From contig CAJUKN010000014.1 of the NCBI GenBank assembly GCA_910587485.1, positions 23,983 to 87,982 of the forward strand: DNA of 64,000 nt. The letters run 5' to 3'. The notes beneath the pieces were generated by a model, which ran no database searches, was not told the DNA's origin, and worked only from the letters and a program-made list of their open reading frames with translations. The position numbers were made by a program, and so were the translations under genes. Each line of letters starts with the position of its first letter. The first letter of the stretch is position 1. The stretch is from an uncultured Lachnospira sp. GTDB lineage: Bacteria > Bacillota > Clostridia > Lachnospirales > Lachnospiraceae. Shown here one piece after another: positions 16,308-24,827 of this stretch.

Positions 16308-16982
16308 GTGGAATTTAGGGAAAAGCTGCAATTATTAAGAGTTCATATGAAATTATCACAAGAAGAATTGGCTAATAAGTTACATATATCAAGGCAATCT
16401 ATAACAAAATGGGAAAATGGACAATCTTTTCCAGATATTCAAAATCTTATACAGCTAAGTGAAATTTTTAAAGTTACAATAGATAGACTAGTAAAGAAAG
16501 ATGATACTTGTGCAGTACAACTTTTTTGTGATGAAAATTATCCCAAACAAGATATTAGAAGTTTTCTAGTTCGAGCAAAAAATAGCACTTACGCAGTGGG
16601 AGAAAATCAAATTTTATCATTAAAACCAAATTCTTATGACTTTCGTTATGTTGAAGGGGATTCTTTATATATGGATAGCTATATGGGAAGTCAAAAATTT
16701 GTAGGTGAGGAATGTGTTTGGATAAAAGAACATGCAATATGGGGAATGAATTATTATGGTCAAAGTTTGAATGAAAATTTTAATAGTACATTTTTAAAAG
16801 AAGCACTTTGTCATGTATCGGATTCTATGCCATTTCGAGGACCAGAATTGTATCAAAAAGGTGATTATATATATCAATGTCAAGTGGTGGGGGATTTTGA
16901 ATATTTTTCTGGGGAAGAAAAGATATATTGTAAGCAGGAAAAAGTATATTTTTGTACATTTCATGGAGGTATGATAGTATGA
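16308..16982 (+). CDS. XRE-family regulator with DUF5680-like domain
   Basis: From the GTG at 16308 the protein has 224 residues. Residues 1-65 are an XRE DNA-binding domain (LQLLRVHMKLSQEELANKLH, then ISRQSITKWENGQSFPDIQN). The C-terminal part (from FLVRAKNSTYAVGE) matches the DUF5680 pattern with YVEGDSLYMDSYMGSQKFVG and MPFRGPELY. GGAGAAGGGGAG stands 9 nt before the GTG; the frame is open from a TTG at 16254, which is less likely. Its stop overlaps the ATG of the radical SAM gene (ATGA), so the two are translationally coupled. Confidence 0.8.
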   Translation: MEFREKLQLLRVHMKLSQEELANKLHISRQSITKWENGQSFPDIQNLIQLSEIFKVTIDRLVKKDDTCAVQLFCDENYPKQDIRSFLVRAKNSTYAVGENQILSLKPNSYDFRYVEGDSLYMDSYMGSQKFVGEECVWIKEHAIWGMNYYGQSLNENFNSTFLKEALCHVSDSMPFRGPELYQKGDYIYQCQVVGDFEYFSGEEKIYCKQEKVYFCTFHGGMIV

Positions 16983-17830
16983 AGATAATAGAAAAAGAAG
17001 TTTTAGTAAAAGATTTCATTACAAAATCAAATTTGCCTGCAAGTGATTATGTAATCAATCCCTACATAGGCTGTCCACACCAATGCAAGTATTGTTATGC
17101 TTGTTTTATGAAACGATTTACAAATCATAAGGAGAGTTGGGGAAGTTTTATTGATATTAAGCGATGTGATAAACCAATAAATAAAAAGAAACTCCAAAAT
17201 AAATTGGTATTCCTTTCATCAGTGACAGACTGTTATAATCCATTTGAGGAAAAATATAAAAGTACACAAAAGATATTAAAACAATTAATTGACATAGATT
17301 GTGAATTAAATATTTCAACAAAATCAAACTTGATTTTAAGAGATATGGATTTATTAAAACAGTGCAAAAATTTAAAAGTTTCCATATCTATCAATACACT
17401 TGATGAGCAGTTTAAAAACGATATGGACAATGCTTGTAGTATTTCAGAGCGATTAAGAACATTAAAAGTGTTACATGAAAATGGAATATATACCATTTTA
17501 TTTATGTCGCCTATTTTTCCGGGTATAACAAATTTTCAAAAAATAATTGAAAAAACCAAAGATTATACAGATGAATATTGGTTTGAAAATTTAAATTTAA
17601 GAGGAAGTTATAAGCAGGAACTATTAAATTATATTAAAACTTCTTATCCTCAACTAATAGAATTATATAACAATATATACATTAAAAAAGATATGCAATA
17701 TTGGTATAATTTATCTGCTGAGATAGAACAATATTGTTATACTCATTTAATAAAACACACCAATTATTTTTATCACAAAGAATTAGTGAAAGAAAAAGTC
17801 AAGCACTCCTGCCAAAACAGGCAAGACTAA
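16979..17830 (+). CDS. Radical SAM protein, SPL-like
   Basis: The 283-residue protein starts at the ATG that overlaps the preceding stop. NPYIGCPHQCKYCYACF carries the CxxxCxxC cluster motif, and the layout (KRFTNH, FLSSVTDCYNPFE, ISTKSNLILRD) matches the DNA-repair-photolyase-like radical SAM family related to SplB. It would make a 5'-deoxyadenosyl radical; the substrate is unknown. Pairing with an XRE-DUF5680 regulator suggests a regulated pathway. The last dozen codons and the stop are read from an inserted dispersed element (17798-17871), so the natural C-terminus was probably altered. Confidence 0.85.
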   Translation: MKIIEKEVLVKDFITKSNLPASDYVINPYIGCPHQCKYCYACFMKRFTNHKESWGSFIDIKRCDKPINKKKLQNKLVFLSSVTDCYNPFEEKYKSTQKILKQLIDIDCELNISTKSNLILRDMDLLKQCKNLKVSISINTLDEQFKNDMDNACSISERLRTLKVLHENGIYTILFMSPIFPGITNFQKIIEKTKDYTDEYWFENLNLRGSYKQELLNYIKTSYPQLIELYNNIYIKKDMQYWYNLSAEIEQYCYTHLIKHTNYFYHKELVKEKVKHSCQNRQD

Positions 17831-17871
17831 CTCCCGCTTAAGAAGCAGGAGACTTCCCTGATGAGGTTAAA
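17798..17871 (-). repeat. Dispersed intergenic element, short copy
   Basis: On the - strand it runs from TTTAACCTCATCAGGGAAG to GCTTGAC, keeping both ends but lacking most of the middle. Its two hairpins (CTCCTGCTT/AAGCGGGAG and GCCTG/CAGG) lie between convergent genes and could terminate both. Confidence 0.7.
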
Positions 17872-17879
17872 TTAAAAAT

Positions 17880-18455
17880 TTATTTTTTTCTGCCCAAATA
17901 TCTATATACTTTATTTTTATAATTGATATAATTATCACCAAATGCTTTTGCTAAATATTGCTCTTCTTGTATGATTTGTAAATGGAGCATTGTTATTGCA
18001 GCGATAGAAAACAGAAGTAAAGGCAAGTTAAAAAACATAAGAACAAAGCCTATATACACGCAGTCAAATCCTAAAAAAGCTGGATTTCTGCTAAATTTAT
18101 AAATACCATTGGTGATAATTTGTGTCTTGTCATTTTCGGCAATACCTGCTCTCCAGTTATCTTGCATAGTAAAAACTGCCAGTGCAAAGATAATATCTCC
18201 AATAATCCCCAAGATAGAGCCACTTATAACAAAGACTTGCGGCAGTTGTGATTGAACAGCAAAAATACTAATAATCTCAACAATTACAACGATGTAAGTG
18301 GCAATTTTTAATATCAATTCAATATAGAATACTTTATTTTTTTGTTTGTTTCTTGCCATTTGGTCTGTCTGTATTCCTTTTTTCTTCTGTAAAATCATTT
18401 TGCCTATATAAATAGAATAAAAAATGATAAGTATTATAATTCCTAATATTTTCAT
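17880..18455 (-). CDS. ICMT-like membrane methyltransferase
   Basis: The 191-residue integral membrane protein has about five hydrophobic segments and the isoprenylcysteine carboxyl methyltransferase/PEMT signature. ITNGIYKFSRNPAFLG is followed by the EEQYLAKAFGDNYINYKNKVYRYLG end, where EE and the Arg/Tyr positions bind SAM. Bacterial homologues methylate unknown lipids or small molecules. It is convergent with the radical SAM gene and separated from it only by the dispersed element. It has no operon partner. Confidence 0.85.
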   Translation of the reverse strand: MKILGIIILIIFYSIYIGKMILQKKKGIQTDQMARNKQKNKVFYIELILKIATYIVVIVEIISIFAVQSQLPQVFVISGSILGIIGDIIFALAVFTMQDNWRAGIAENDKTQIITNGIYKFSRNPAFLGFDCVYIGFVLMFFNLPLLLFSIAAITMLHLQIIQEEQYLAKAFGDNYINYKNKVYRYLGRKK

Positions 18456-18487
18456 ACCAATTATTTATTGCCTCTCTAACATTTTAT

Positions 18488-18580
18488 TTAACCTCATTAG
18501 AAAGTCTTTCACTTTTTAATTATGAGTTCAATTTGTCTGTTTAAAAAATGCAGCAAAGCAGATTGCAAATATTTGCTTGA
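18488..18580 (+). repeat. Dispersed intergenic element, diverged copy
   Basis: It starts TTTAACCTCATTAGAAAGTC and ends with GCAGCAAAGCAGATTGCAAA then a TTGCTTGA end. The middle is diverged. The remainder of the gap 18456-18793 shows no gene. Confidence 0.6.
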
Positions 18581-18793
18581 TTTTTTAGGTAAAAAAATAA
18601 CTTTTATCCAGTAAATAAATTATAGCTGAAAATTTAGATGGTGGCAATCATTCATTTAAATATTTAATTTGTTATTTAAAATGAATGGAATTTAAGCATA
18701 ATAATTATTTGGAGATAGTATTCATAACTTATTAGAAGTACTGGAAATATTGCTGATTTTAGTCAAGGAAGATTTAGGAACATGTATGTTTAC

Positions 18794-18822
18794 TTGACTT
18801 ATTATTTTCGTAGAGTTAAAAT
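18794..18822 (+). promoter_or_regulatory. Probable ilvE promoter
   Basis: TTGACT (18794-18799), 17 nt, TAAAAT (18817-18822). The 5' UTR would be about 160 nt. No T-box consensus was found in it. A second TTGACA (18861) lies 14 nt from TATAAT (18881), a spacing too short for a good promoter. Confidence 0.55.
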
Positions 18823-18988
18823 GTGTACATATAGCGCAGCCTAGATAAGCCGCTTATATGTTGACACAAATTAAAGTACCTATAATAAGCAATCATTAGT
18901 GGATATGTATGTAGCATGTCTGTTTGGCATATTGTTTGAGGGAATGAATGTATCAACAAAAATACATTTTAGAAAGGAAGTAATTAAC

Positions 18989-20020
18989 ATGGAAAAGAAA
19001 AATCTTGATTGGGAAAATATTGGTTTTGGCTATATTAAGACAGACAAGAGATTTGTAGCAAACTATAAAAATGGAGCATGGGATAACGGAGTGCTTACAG
19101 AGGACGATAAGGTCGTTATCAGCGAGTGTGCAGGCGTTCTTCAGTATGCTCAGACATGTTTTGAGGGCTTGAAAGCATATACAACAGAAAATGGACAAAT
19201 CGTTATGTTTAGACCAGATATGAATGCTGCAAGAATGGCTCGTTCATGTAAAAGGCTTGAGATGCCTGTATTTCCTGAAGAAAAATTTGTTGATGCAGTA
19301 GCACAGACTGTAAGGGCAAACATGGCATGGGTTCCGCCATTTGGTTCAGGAGCAACACTCTATATCCGTCCATATATGTTTGGAAGTAGTCAGGTTATAG
19401 GGGTTAAGCCTGCTGATGAGTATCAATTTAGAGTATTTACAACACCTGTTGGTCCATATTTTAAAGGCGGTGCAAAGCCTCTTACAATTAAAGTTTCTGA
19501 TTTTGACAGAGCGGCGCCAAACGGCACAGGACATATTAAGGCAGGTGCAAATTATGCAATGAGTTTACATGCTATTGTAACAGCACATGAGGAAGGTTTT
19601 GCAGAAAATATGTATCTGGATGCAGCAACAAGGACAAAGGTTGAGGAAACTGGTGGAGCAAACTTTTTATTTGTCACCAAAGACGGCAAGGTTGTAACTC
19701 CAAAATCAAACAGTATTCTTCCTTCTATCACACGCCGTTCTTTGATGTATGTTGCAAAAGAATATCTTGGTCTTGAGGTTGAAGAACGAGAAGTATTCAT
19801 TGATGAAGTAAAAGATTTTGCTGAGTGTGGATTGTGCGGTACTGCTGCCGTTATTTCTCCTGTAGGCAAAGTGGTTCATCATGGTGAGGAAATTGCATTT
19901 CCAAGCGGTATGGAAAAAATGGGCGATACAATACAGAAACTATATGATACACTTACAGGTATTCAAATGGGCAAAATTGAGGCGCCAAAAGGATGGATAT
20001 ATACAATTGAAGAAGTTTAA
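18989..20020 (+). CDS. ilvE: Branched-chain amino acid aminotransferase
   Basis: The protein has 343 residues from ATG 18989, after GAAAGGAAG. It has the class IV PLP aminotransferase fold: FEGLKAYTTENGQIVMFRPD, RPYMFGSSQVIG, VSDFDRAAPNGTGHIKAGANYA with the PLP lysine in the last segment, and EETGGANFLFVTKDG. It transfers amino groups between glutamate and the 2-oxo acids of Val, Leu and Ile. The longer open frame to 18899 lacks a ribosome-binding site. It is monocistronic by context, with its own promoter about 170 nt upstream. Confidence 0.95.
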   Translation: MEKKNLDWENIGFGYIKTDKRFVANYKNGAWDNGVLTEDDKVVISECAGVLQYAQTCFEGLKAYTTENGQIVMFRPDMNAARMARSCKRLEMPVFPEEKFVDAVAQTVRANMAWVPPFGSGATLYIRPYMFGSSQVIGVKPADEYQFRVFTTPVGPYFKGGAKPLTIKVSDFDRAAPNGTGHIKAGANYAMSLHAIVTAHEEGFAENMYLDAATRTKVEETGGANFLFVTKDGKVVTPKSNSILPSITRRSLMYVAKEYLGLEVEEREVFIDEVKDFAECGLCGTAAVISPVGKVVHHGEEIAFPSGMEKMGDTIQKLYDTLTGIQMGKIEAPKGWIYTIEEV

Positions 20021-20040
20021 ATGTTATTAAAAAATAATTA

Positions 20041-20072
20041 GCTGCTTCTAAAGATAAGCCACGGTATGTAGG
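20041..20072 (+). repeat. Short leader repeat, first copy
   Basis: GCTGCTTCTAAAGATAAGCC, then ACGGTATGTAGG, is repeated with few changes at 20369-20400. Both copies stand upstream of start codons (42 nt before 20114, 8 nt before 20408). Confidence 0.55.
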
Positions 20073-20113
20073 CTAAAAATAACACTTATAAATTATGGGA
20101 TGAGGAAATAGCT

Positions 20114-20356
20114 ATGTCAGAATTTAATACAAACGAGCGTGTATTGCGCACAGATATAACTATGGAAGAGTGTAAACAAATTGAAAAAGTCCTTCGTAAA
20201 AATAACATCTCTTATTATGAGAGATGGAAAACACATTCAGGGATATTTAAACTATTTGGAAATAAAACAGCAAAATGTGATATACTAATACATATGGATT
20301 CATATGAAACAGCAAAAGAAGCGTTGGGGGAAAAAGTAAAAAAGGGTAAAACTTAA
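20114..20356 (+). CDS. Small hypothetical protein
   Basis: This is an 80-residue soluble protein reading MSEFNTNERVLRTDITMEEC and then KQIEKVLRKNNISYYERWKT. An alpha-beta arrangement with YYERW and CDILIHMDSYETAKEAL recalls DUF2007-type putative signal-transducing proteins, but the match is by eye only. GATGAGGAAATAGCT supplies the ribosome-binding site. It is followed closely by the VanY-type peptidase gene and may share its transcript. Confidence 0.55.
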   Translation: MSEFNTNERVLRTDITMEECKQIEKVLRKNNISYYERWKTHSGIFKLFGNKTAKCDILIHMDSYETAKEALGEKVKKGKT

Positions 20357-20368
20357 AACTTGCATCTT

Positions 20369-20400
20369 GCTGCTGCTAAAAATAAGTCACGGTATGGAGG
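20369..20400 (+). repeat. Short leader repeat, second copy
   Basis: This is the counterpart of 20041-20072, here including the GGAGG ribosome-binding site of the peptidase gene. Confidence 0.55.
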
Positions 20401-20407
20401 TTTGAAA

Positions 20408-21313
20408 ATGGCATATAAAAAAAGAAAAAGAAGACATAAGACAAAGTGGAATTATAAAAGAATTGCTATAGCATCTACAGGTCTTGCTGCCCTTGTTGTG
20501 GCGACGACTGTTTTAGTCAGTGTCAGCGGCAAAGATAAGTCCGATGCTTCATCTTATAATGGTGGAATTGTTGCCGATGCAGCTCAGAACAAGTCTGATA
20601 AGAACGATAATTCAAATACAATACATCAACAGACACAGATAGATAATAAACAAAACGAGACACCAGATGATGTAAATGCAGTTTCAAATAATAATGTCAA
20701 CACACCAACACAAAATGTTAATCCAACAAATCAGGCGGAGAATAATGATATGACTTCTAAAACAAGCAAAGGTTATTCTATTACGGAAGTTGATGGAATA
20801 ACGTATGTTGACGGCGTTTTGATTGCCAATAAAACCTATGCTTTGCCAGCAGATTATAATCCGGGAGCTGTTGACGGTGAAGTGATGGAAGCATTTTCTG
20901 TTATGCAAAATGCTGCTGCCAAAGAAGGACTAAATATTTATATATCGTCTGGATTTAGGTCTTATGAAACACAAAACAGACTGTATAACAATTATGTTGC
21001 AAAAGATGGAAAGGCAGAAGCAGACCGATATTCTGCAAGGGCAGGACATTCAGAACATCAGACAGGATTGTGTTTTGATTTGAACTCTATTGATGATTCG
21101 TTTGCAGCCACTCCAGAAGGAAAGTGGGTTGCCGAACATGCGTGGGAATATGGTTTTATTATAAGATATCCAAAGGGGAAAGAAGATGTGACTGGTTATA
21201 TGTATGAGTCATGGCATCTTCGTTATCTTGGAAAAGAACTTGCAAAAAAAGTGTATGATTCTGGTTTATGTCTTGAAGAATACTATGGGATAACTTCTCA
21301 GTATGAACAATAG
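20408..21313 (+). CDS. VanY-family D-alanyl-D-alanine carboxypeptidase
   Basis: The 301-residue protein has a basic N-terminus and one membrane segment (IAIASTGLAALVVATTVLV), a long Asn/Gln/Thr-rich linker and a C-terminal M15B peptidase domain. SSGFRSYETQNRLYNNY, SARAGHSEHQTGLCFDLNS (HxxxxxxD zinc site) and ESWHLRYLG (second His) are intact. It trims the terminal D-Ala of peptidoglycan stem peptides outside the membrane. The start at 20408 follows GGAGG; the frame extends to a start codon at 20360 inside the leader repeat. Confidence 0.9.
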   Translation: MAYKKRKRRHKTKWNYKRIAIASTGLAALVVATTVLVSVSGKDKSDASSYNGGIVADAAQNKSDKNDNSNTIHQQTQIDNKQNETPDDVNAVSNNNVNTPTQNVNPTNQAENNDMTSKTSKGYSITEVDGITYVDGVLIANKTYALPADYNPGAVDGEVMEAFSVMQNAAAKEGLNIYISSGFRSYETQNRLYNNYVAKDGKAEADRYSARAGHSEHQTGLCFDLNSIDDSFAATPEGKWVAEHAWEYGFIIRYPKGKEDVTGYMYESWHLRYLGKELAKKVYDSGLCLEEYYGITSQYEQ

Positions 21314-21334
21314 ACAAAAGGATAAAATACAATT

Positions 21335-21775
21335 ATGAAGAAATTTTTTGAAGAATTTAAAAATTTTATTGCACGTGGCAATGTTATGGATATGGCAGTA
21401 GGTGTTATTATTGGCGGGGCTTTTACAGCAATTGTGACATCGCTTAACAAAGATATTATAACACCTATATTAGCCATATTTGGCGGTGTTGATTTTTCTA
21501 ATCTTACATTGAAAATGGGGACAAGTGATAATGCGCCTGTACTAATGTATGGAAGCTTTCTTACGGCTGTCATTAATTTTTTGATAACAGCTTTTATTAT
21601 ATTTTGCCTTGTCAAAGCGTTAAATAAAGCGGCAAGTTTTAGGAAAAAAGAGGAGATATTAGAGCAGCCAACAGAGAAAGAATGTCCGTTCTGCAAAAGT
21701 AAAATTCCTATTTCGGCAACAAGATGTCCATATTGTACATCAAATCTTGACGAGGAAGAAAATAGTGAAACATAA
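21335..21775 (+). CDS. mscL: Large-conductance mechanosensitive channel with zinc-ribbon tail
   Basis: Residues 1-110 are MscL: FKNFIARGNVMDMAVGVIIG (TM1 and gate), then the loop and YGSFLTAVINFLITAFIIF (TM2). Beyond the usual end, a zinc-ribbon CPFCKSKIPISATRCPYC is appended in a short acidic tail, giving 146 residues. MscL releases solutes during hypo-osmotic shock. A weak AAAGGATAA lies 10 nt before the ATG, 21 nt after the peptidase stop. The cysteine tail might sense metal or redox state; that is inference. Confidence 0.93.
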   Translation: MKKFFEEFKNFIARGNVMDMAVGVIIGGAFTAIVTSLNKDIITPILAIFGGVDFSNLTLKMGTSDNAPVLMYGSFLTAVINFLITAFIIFCLVKALNKAASFRKKEEILEQPTEKECPFCKSKIPISATRCPYCTSNLDEEENSET

Positions 21776-21873
21776 ATGATTTTAGGTAAGTTTATGTTAT
21801 GTTTACATTGGTAAACAAAACAATGGATGCCATGTTTTATGAGCAATCCTTAATAAATAAGATGGAGATTGCA

Positions 21874-22521
21874 ATGTATAACTATTTATTATTTGATTTA
21901 GATGGGACATTGACGGATTCAGGAGCGGGTATTATTAACTCTGTTTTATATGCACTGAAAAAATTTGATATTGAAGTAAAAGACCAAGCACAATTATATG
22001 CGTTTATTGGACCGCCATTAGTGGAGTCCTTTCAAACATTTTATCATTTTTCACCAGAGCAAGCGTTTCAGGCTGTTTGCTATTACAGAGAATATTTTAG
22101 TGAAAAAGGAATTTTTGAAAATAAAGTTATTTCAGGAATAGAGGCATTACTAGATGAGTTGAATCGTTCTGGAAAAAAATTAGTTGTTGCCACATCAAAA
22201 CCAGAGGAATATACAATAAAGATATTAAAACATTTTAATTTAATTTCTTATTTCCAATTTGTGGCAGGAGCTACGATGGACGAAACCAGAAATTCCAAGA
22301 CAGCAGTGATAGCTTATGCTCTGGAACATATAGGTGTTGTCTCAAAAAGTGAAGTGGTAATGATTGGTGATAGAAAACATGATATAGAAGGTGCTAAGAA
22401 TAATCATATTGATTCCATTGGTGTCCTGTTTGGGTATGGTGACAGAAAAGAGTTAGAGCAAGCAGGTGCGGATTATATTGCAGAAAATGTAGAAGAATTA
22501 AAGCATCTTTTAAAAAATTAA
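21874..22521 (+). CDS. HAD-family phosphatase, phosphoglycolate phosphatase-like
   Basis: The 215-residue protein starts at ATG 21874 after GGAG. It has HAD motif I LLFDLDGTLTDSG, motif II VVATSKPEE, a Lys, and motif IV MIGDRKHDIEGAKNN, with the helical cap between motifs I and II (about 20-85). This arrangement is that of Gph/PpaX phosphatases for phosphoglycolate or pyrophosphate. The frame is open to 21799, without a ribosome-binding site there. It follows mscL after a 98-nt gap. Confidence 0.85.
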   Translation: MYNYLLFDLDGTLTDSGAGIINSVLYALKKFDIEVKDQAQLYAFIGPPLVESFQTFYHFSPEQAFQAVCYYREYFSEKGIFENKVISGIEALLDELNRSGKKLVVATSKPEEYTIKILKHFNLISYFQFVAGATMDETRNSKTAVIAYALEHIGVVSKSEVVMIGDRKHDIEGAKNNHIDSIGVLFGYGDRKELEQAGADYIAENVEELKHLLKN

Positions 22522-22608
22522 TTACATATACTATATTATATAAGAACAGTTACTTAAATTTTGAATAATTCTTCATTTCTTACAGATACTAACAACATGA
22601 AGTACAAA

Positions 22609-22653
22609 TTGTGAAGCTATGTATATCAATACATTATAAAACATACTTCACAA
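22609..22653. promoter_or_regulatory. Inverted repeat upstream of spoVT
   Basis: TTGTGAAG with ATGT (22609-22622) mirrors ACATACTTCACAA (22641-22653) around an AT-rich centre. It ends 27 nt before the spoVT start, so it could be an operator or an mRNA hairpin. Confidence 0.4.
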
Positions 22654-22680
22654 CAACATGAAAATGGAGGAATTATATTA

Positions 22681-23229
22681 ATGAAAGCAACTGGTATAAT
22701 TAGAAAGATTGACGAATTAGGACGTATTGTAATTCCTAAGGAAATTAGAAGAACCTTGCATATACGTGAAACAGATTCAATGGAAATATTTACAGATGAT
22801 GATGGTGCAATTATATTAAAAAAATATTCATCAATGGGAGATAGTATTAAGTTTGCAAAGGATTATGCAGAATCAATGGCTAGAATGAGTGGGCATAGTG
22901 TATGTATAACAGATAAAGAGCAAATTATTGCAGCAGCTGGTGCAGAAAAAAAAGAATTGATGGAACAAAAGCTGTCCCAAGAGTTAGAAGATGCAATACA
23001 TGAAAGAAAAAAAGTATGTGCAGCTAAGAATGATAAAGAATATGTCAATGTTACAGATAATTCTAGTCATTCATTCCATGCTGAGATTATCAGTCCTATT
23101 ATATCAGCAGGCGATGTGCTTGGTGCTGTTATAATGTTGTCAAACAATGAAAAGACACAGCTTTCAGGTACTGAACAAAAACTTACAGAAACGGCTGCTG
23201 ATTTTATTGGAAGACATATGGAAGAGTAA
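22681..23229 (+). CDS. spoVT: Stage V sporulation protein T, AbrB-type regulator
   Basis: The 182-residue protein starts with the AbrB/MazE swapped-hairpin DNA-binding domain (MKATGIIRKIDELGRIVIPK, then EIRRTLHIRETDSMEIF), nearly invariant in SpoVT. A GAF-like domain (about 55-180) follows. SpoVT modulates sigma-G genes in the forespore. An AATGGAGG ribosome-binding site precedes it. Its place upstream of mazG, the YabP/YabQ genes and divIC matches the gene order known in Firmicutes and supports the assignment. Confidence 0.95.
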   Translation: MKATGIIRKIDELGRIVIPKEIRRTLHIRETDSMEIFTDDDGAIILKKYSSMGDSIKFAKDYAESMARMSGHSVCITDKEQIIAAAGAEKKELMEQKLSQELEDAIHERKKVCAAKNDKEYVNVTDNSSHSFHAEIISPIISAGDVLGAVIMLSNNEKTQLSGTEQKLTETAADFIGRHMEE

Positions 23230-23380
23230 TAATAAAAAATAGGGGTTGTCACACAAATATTGAGATATTTTGAGATAATCTTATAAATTGTATTAGTTGC
23301 CATAATTTCGCACTATAATATAGCTGCGTGATTATGGCAATTTTGTAGTTTATAAGGAGTATTATTGAAACAAACAAATC

Positions 23381-23402
23381 AAACTTCTTTGATGAGGTTA
23401 AA
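23381..23402 (-). repeat. Dispersed element left-end fragment
   Basis: On the - strand it reads TTTAACCTCATCAAAGAAG, the left end of the intergenic element, 38 nt before mazG. Confidence 0.5.
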
Positions 23403-23439
23403 TGATAGAAAAGGGTAAAGAATATTTTGGAGTAATAAT

Positions 23440-23970
23440 ATGAAAAATGAACAATATATAAAAAATGAATATAACTGGCAGGATTTGCAGAATATTGTAC
23501 ATATACTAAGGCAGCCAGATGGTTGTTCATGGGATAGTGTTCAAACATATGAAAGTTTGAAAGATTGTGTTATCAATGAGACCAATGAAGTGATAGAGGC
23601 TGTCAATAATAAAGATTTTCTTAATTTAAAAGAAGAATTAGGCGATTTACTGCTACAAGTGGTGATGTATTCAGAAATTGCAAAGGAACGTGATGAATTT
23701 ACACTTGAGGATGTTATTAATTGTGTTGCAAGTAAGATGGTAAAAAGGCATCCCAATGTTTTTAATGATGGTTTGAACGATGATGCTGAGGAATATAATG
23801 CCATGAATATCAGTCATTGGAATCAAATTAAATTAAAAGAAAAGAAAGAGCGATTAAAAGAATACGAAAAATTATATCATCAAGGAAAAATTAGTATAGC
23901 CTTATTAGAACTACAACGAAAAAAGTTTGATGACTATCAGTTTAAATTGGGCATTATTACCAAAAAATAG
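23440..23970 (+). CDS. mazG: MazG-type nucleoside triphosphate pyrophosphohydrolase
   Basis: The 176-residue protein carries a single MazG domain. LRQPDGCSWDSVQTYESLKD is the typical start, NETNEVIEAVNNKDFLNLKE gives the metal-binding ExxE region, and EELGDLLLQVVMYSEIA gives ExxD. Two-domain MazG proteins are longer, so this is a one-domain version with a short helical tail. It hydrolyses non-canonical or stress nucleoside triphosphates. It lies between spoVT and the HU gene, the conserved spot for mazG. Confidence 0.9.
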   Translation: MKNEQYIKNEYNWQDLQNIVHILRQPDGCSWDSVQTYESLKDCVINETNEVIEAVNNKDFLNLKEELGDLLLQVVMYSEIAKERDEFTLEDVINCVASKMVKRHPNVFNDGLNDDAEEYNAMNISHWNQIKLKEKKERLKEYEKLYHQGKISIALLELQRKKFDDYQFKLGIITKK

Positions 23971-24112
23971 CTTATTATATAGTGCAAATCCTCTTAAATG
24001 TAGCGAAACTGCTTAAAAATGCAAGGTTGTATTGACAAATTGTGAAAAAGAGGTTATAAATGACTTTGTTGGCAGGTGTCAGCAAAAAATACCTATTGAG
24101 GAGAAGTTTACG

Positions 24113-24391
24113 ATGAATAAGACTGAATTAGTAGCAGCTATTGCGGAAAAGACAGAACTGACAAAGAAGGATAGTGAAAAGGCTCTTAAGGCATTTATAG
24201 ATGTTGTTAGTGAGCAGTTGAAAAAAGGTGAAAAAATCCAATTAGTTGGTTTTGGTACATTTGAAGTGACAAACAGAGCTGCAAGAACAGGAAAGAATCC
24301 ACAAACAGGTAAGACAATTAAGATTGCTGCTTGTAAGGCTCCAAAGTTTAAGGCTGGTAAGGCTTTAAAAGATACTGTTAATGAGAAGTAA
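24113..24391 (+). CDS. hup: HU family DNA-binding protein
   Basis: The 92-residue protein begins MNKTELVAAIAEKTELTKKD and contains GEKIQLVGFGTFEVTNRAAR and GKNPQTGKTIKI, the body and DNA-binding arms of HU, ending with the KFKAGKALKDTV helix. HU dimers bend and compact DNA. ATG 24113 follows GAGGAGAAG; an in-frame extension back to 24032 is not expected. A strong terminator follows at 24427. Confidence 0.95.
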   Translation: MNKTELVAAIAEKTELTKKDSEKALKAFIDVVSEQLKKGEKIQLVGFGTFEVTNRAARTGKNPQTGKTIKIAACKAPKFKAGKALKDTVNEK

Positions 24392-24426
24392 TTACTTGTT
24401 ATAACAAAATTAATTACGGGGACTTA

Positions 24427-24456
24427 AGGTACAAGACAATAGTCTTGTACCTTTTT
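24427..24456 (+). terminator. Terminator after hup
   Basis: AGGTACAAGAC (24427-24437) and GTCTTGTACCT (24442-24452) form an 11-bp stem with a 4-nt loop and a T tract. Confidence 0.92.
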
Positions 24457-24458
24457 AC

Positions 24459-24530
24459 GCCTTGTGGGAAGGTTCGTGTGAAAAATAAATTAAAGGTTCT
24501 TGCGCAAAAAGCAGCGCAGAAATGAGGATT
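24459..24530 (+). ncRNA. Leader element copy 4, 5' arm eroded (rqcP leader)
   Basis: The 3' half, GCAAAAAGCAGCGCAG then AAATGAGGA, is identical in design to the other copies (AAGCAGCGC at 24509-24517). The 5' part near 24459 (ACGCCTTGTGGG) looks like a degraded partner arm. Confidence 0.45.
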
Positions 24531-24533
24531 TTT

Positions 24534-24773
24534 ATGAGACTTGATAAATATTTAAAGGTATCGCGCTTGATTAAGAGACGCACCGTTGCAAATGAAGCAT
24601 GTGATGCTGGCAGGGTGACGGTTAATGATAGGGTTGCTAAAGCGTCGCTTGATGTAAAGGTAGGCGATGTTATACAGATTGCATTTGGAAATAAAAATGT
24701 CAAAGTGAAAGTGACAAATGTTAAAGAGGTTGTCCGCAAAGAAGAAGCAGCAGAAATGTTTGAATATATATAG
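24534..24773 (+). CDS. rqcP: RqcP/YabO-type S4 RNA-binding protein
   Basis: The 79-residue protein is almost entirely one S4 domain: MRLDKYLKVSRLIKRRTVAN, then GRVTVNDRVAKASLDVKVGD. RqcP binds peptidyl-tRNA-carrying 50S subunits in ribosome-associated quality control and supports alanine tailing. The ATG at 24534 follows GAGGA. It opens the rqcP-yabP-yabQ-divIC cluster, and its leader is one of the repeated structured elements. Confidence 0.9.
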   Translation: MRLDKYLKVSRLIKRRTVANEACDAGRVTVNDRVAKASLDVKVGDVIQIAFGNKNVKVKVTNVKEVVRKEEAAEMFEYI

Positions 24774-24827
24774 GATTTCGGACATACATTGTAAAGCAGG
24801 CAATGTATGAAACGGAGGTCTTATTTT

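Noticed and set aside
18861..18886. Second ilvE promoter (TTGACA and TATAAT)
   Set aside because: The boxes are 14 nt apart, too close for a standard sigma-A promoter.
18794..18988. T-box or other amino-acid-sensing leader for ilvE
   Set aside because: The interval is short and I could not find the T-box consensus or a terminator/antiterminator pair.
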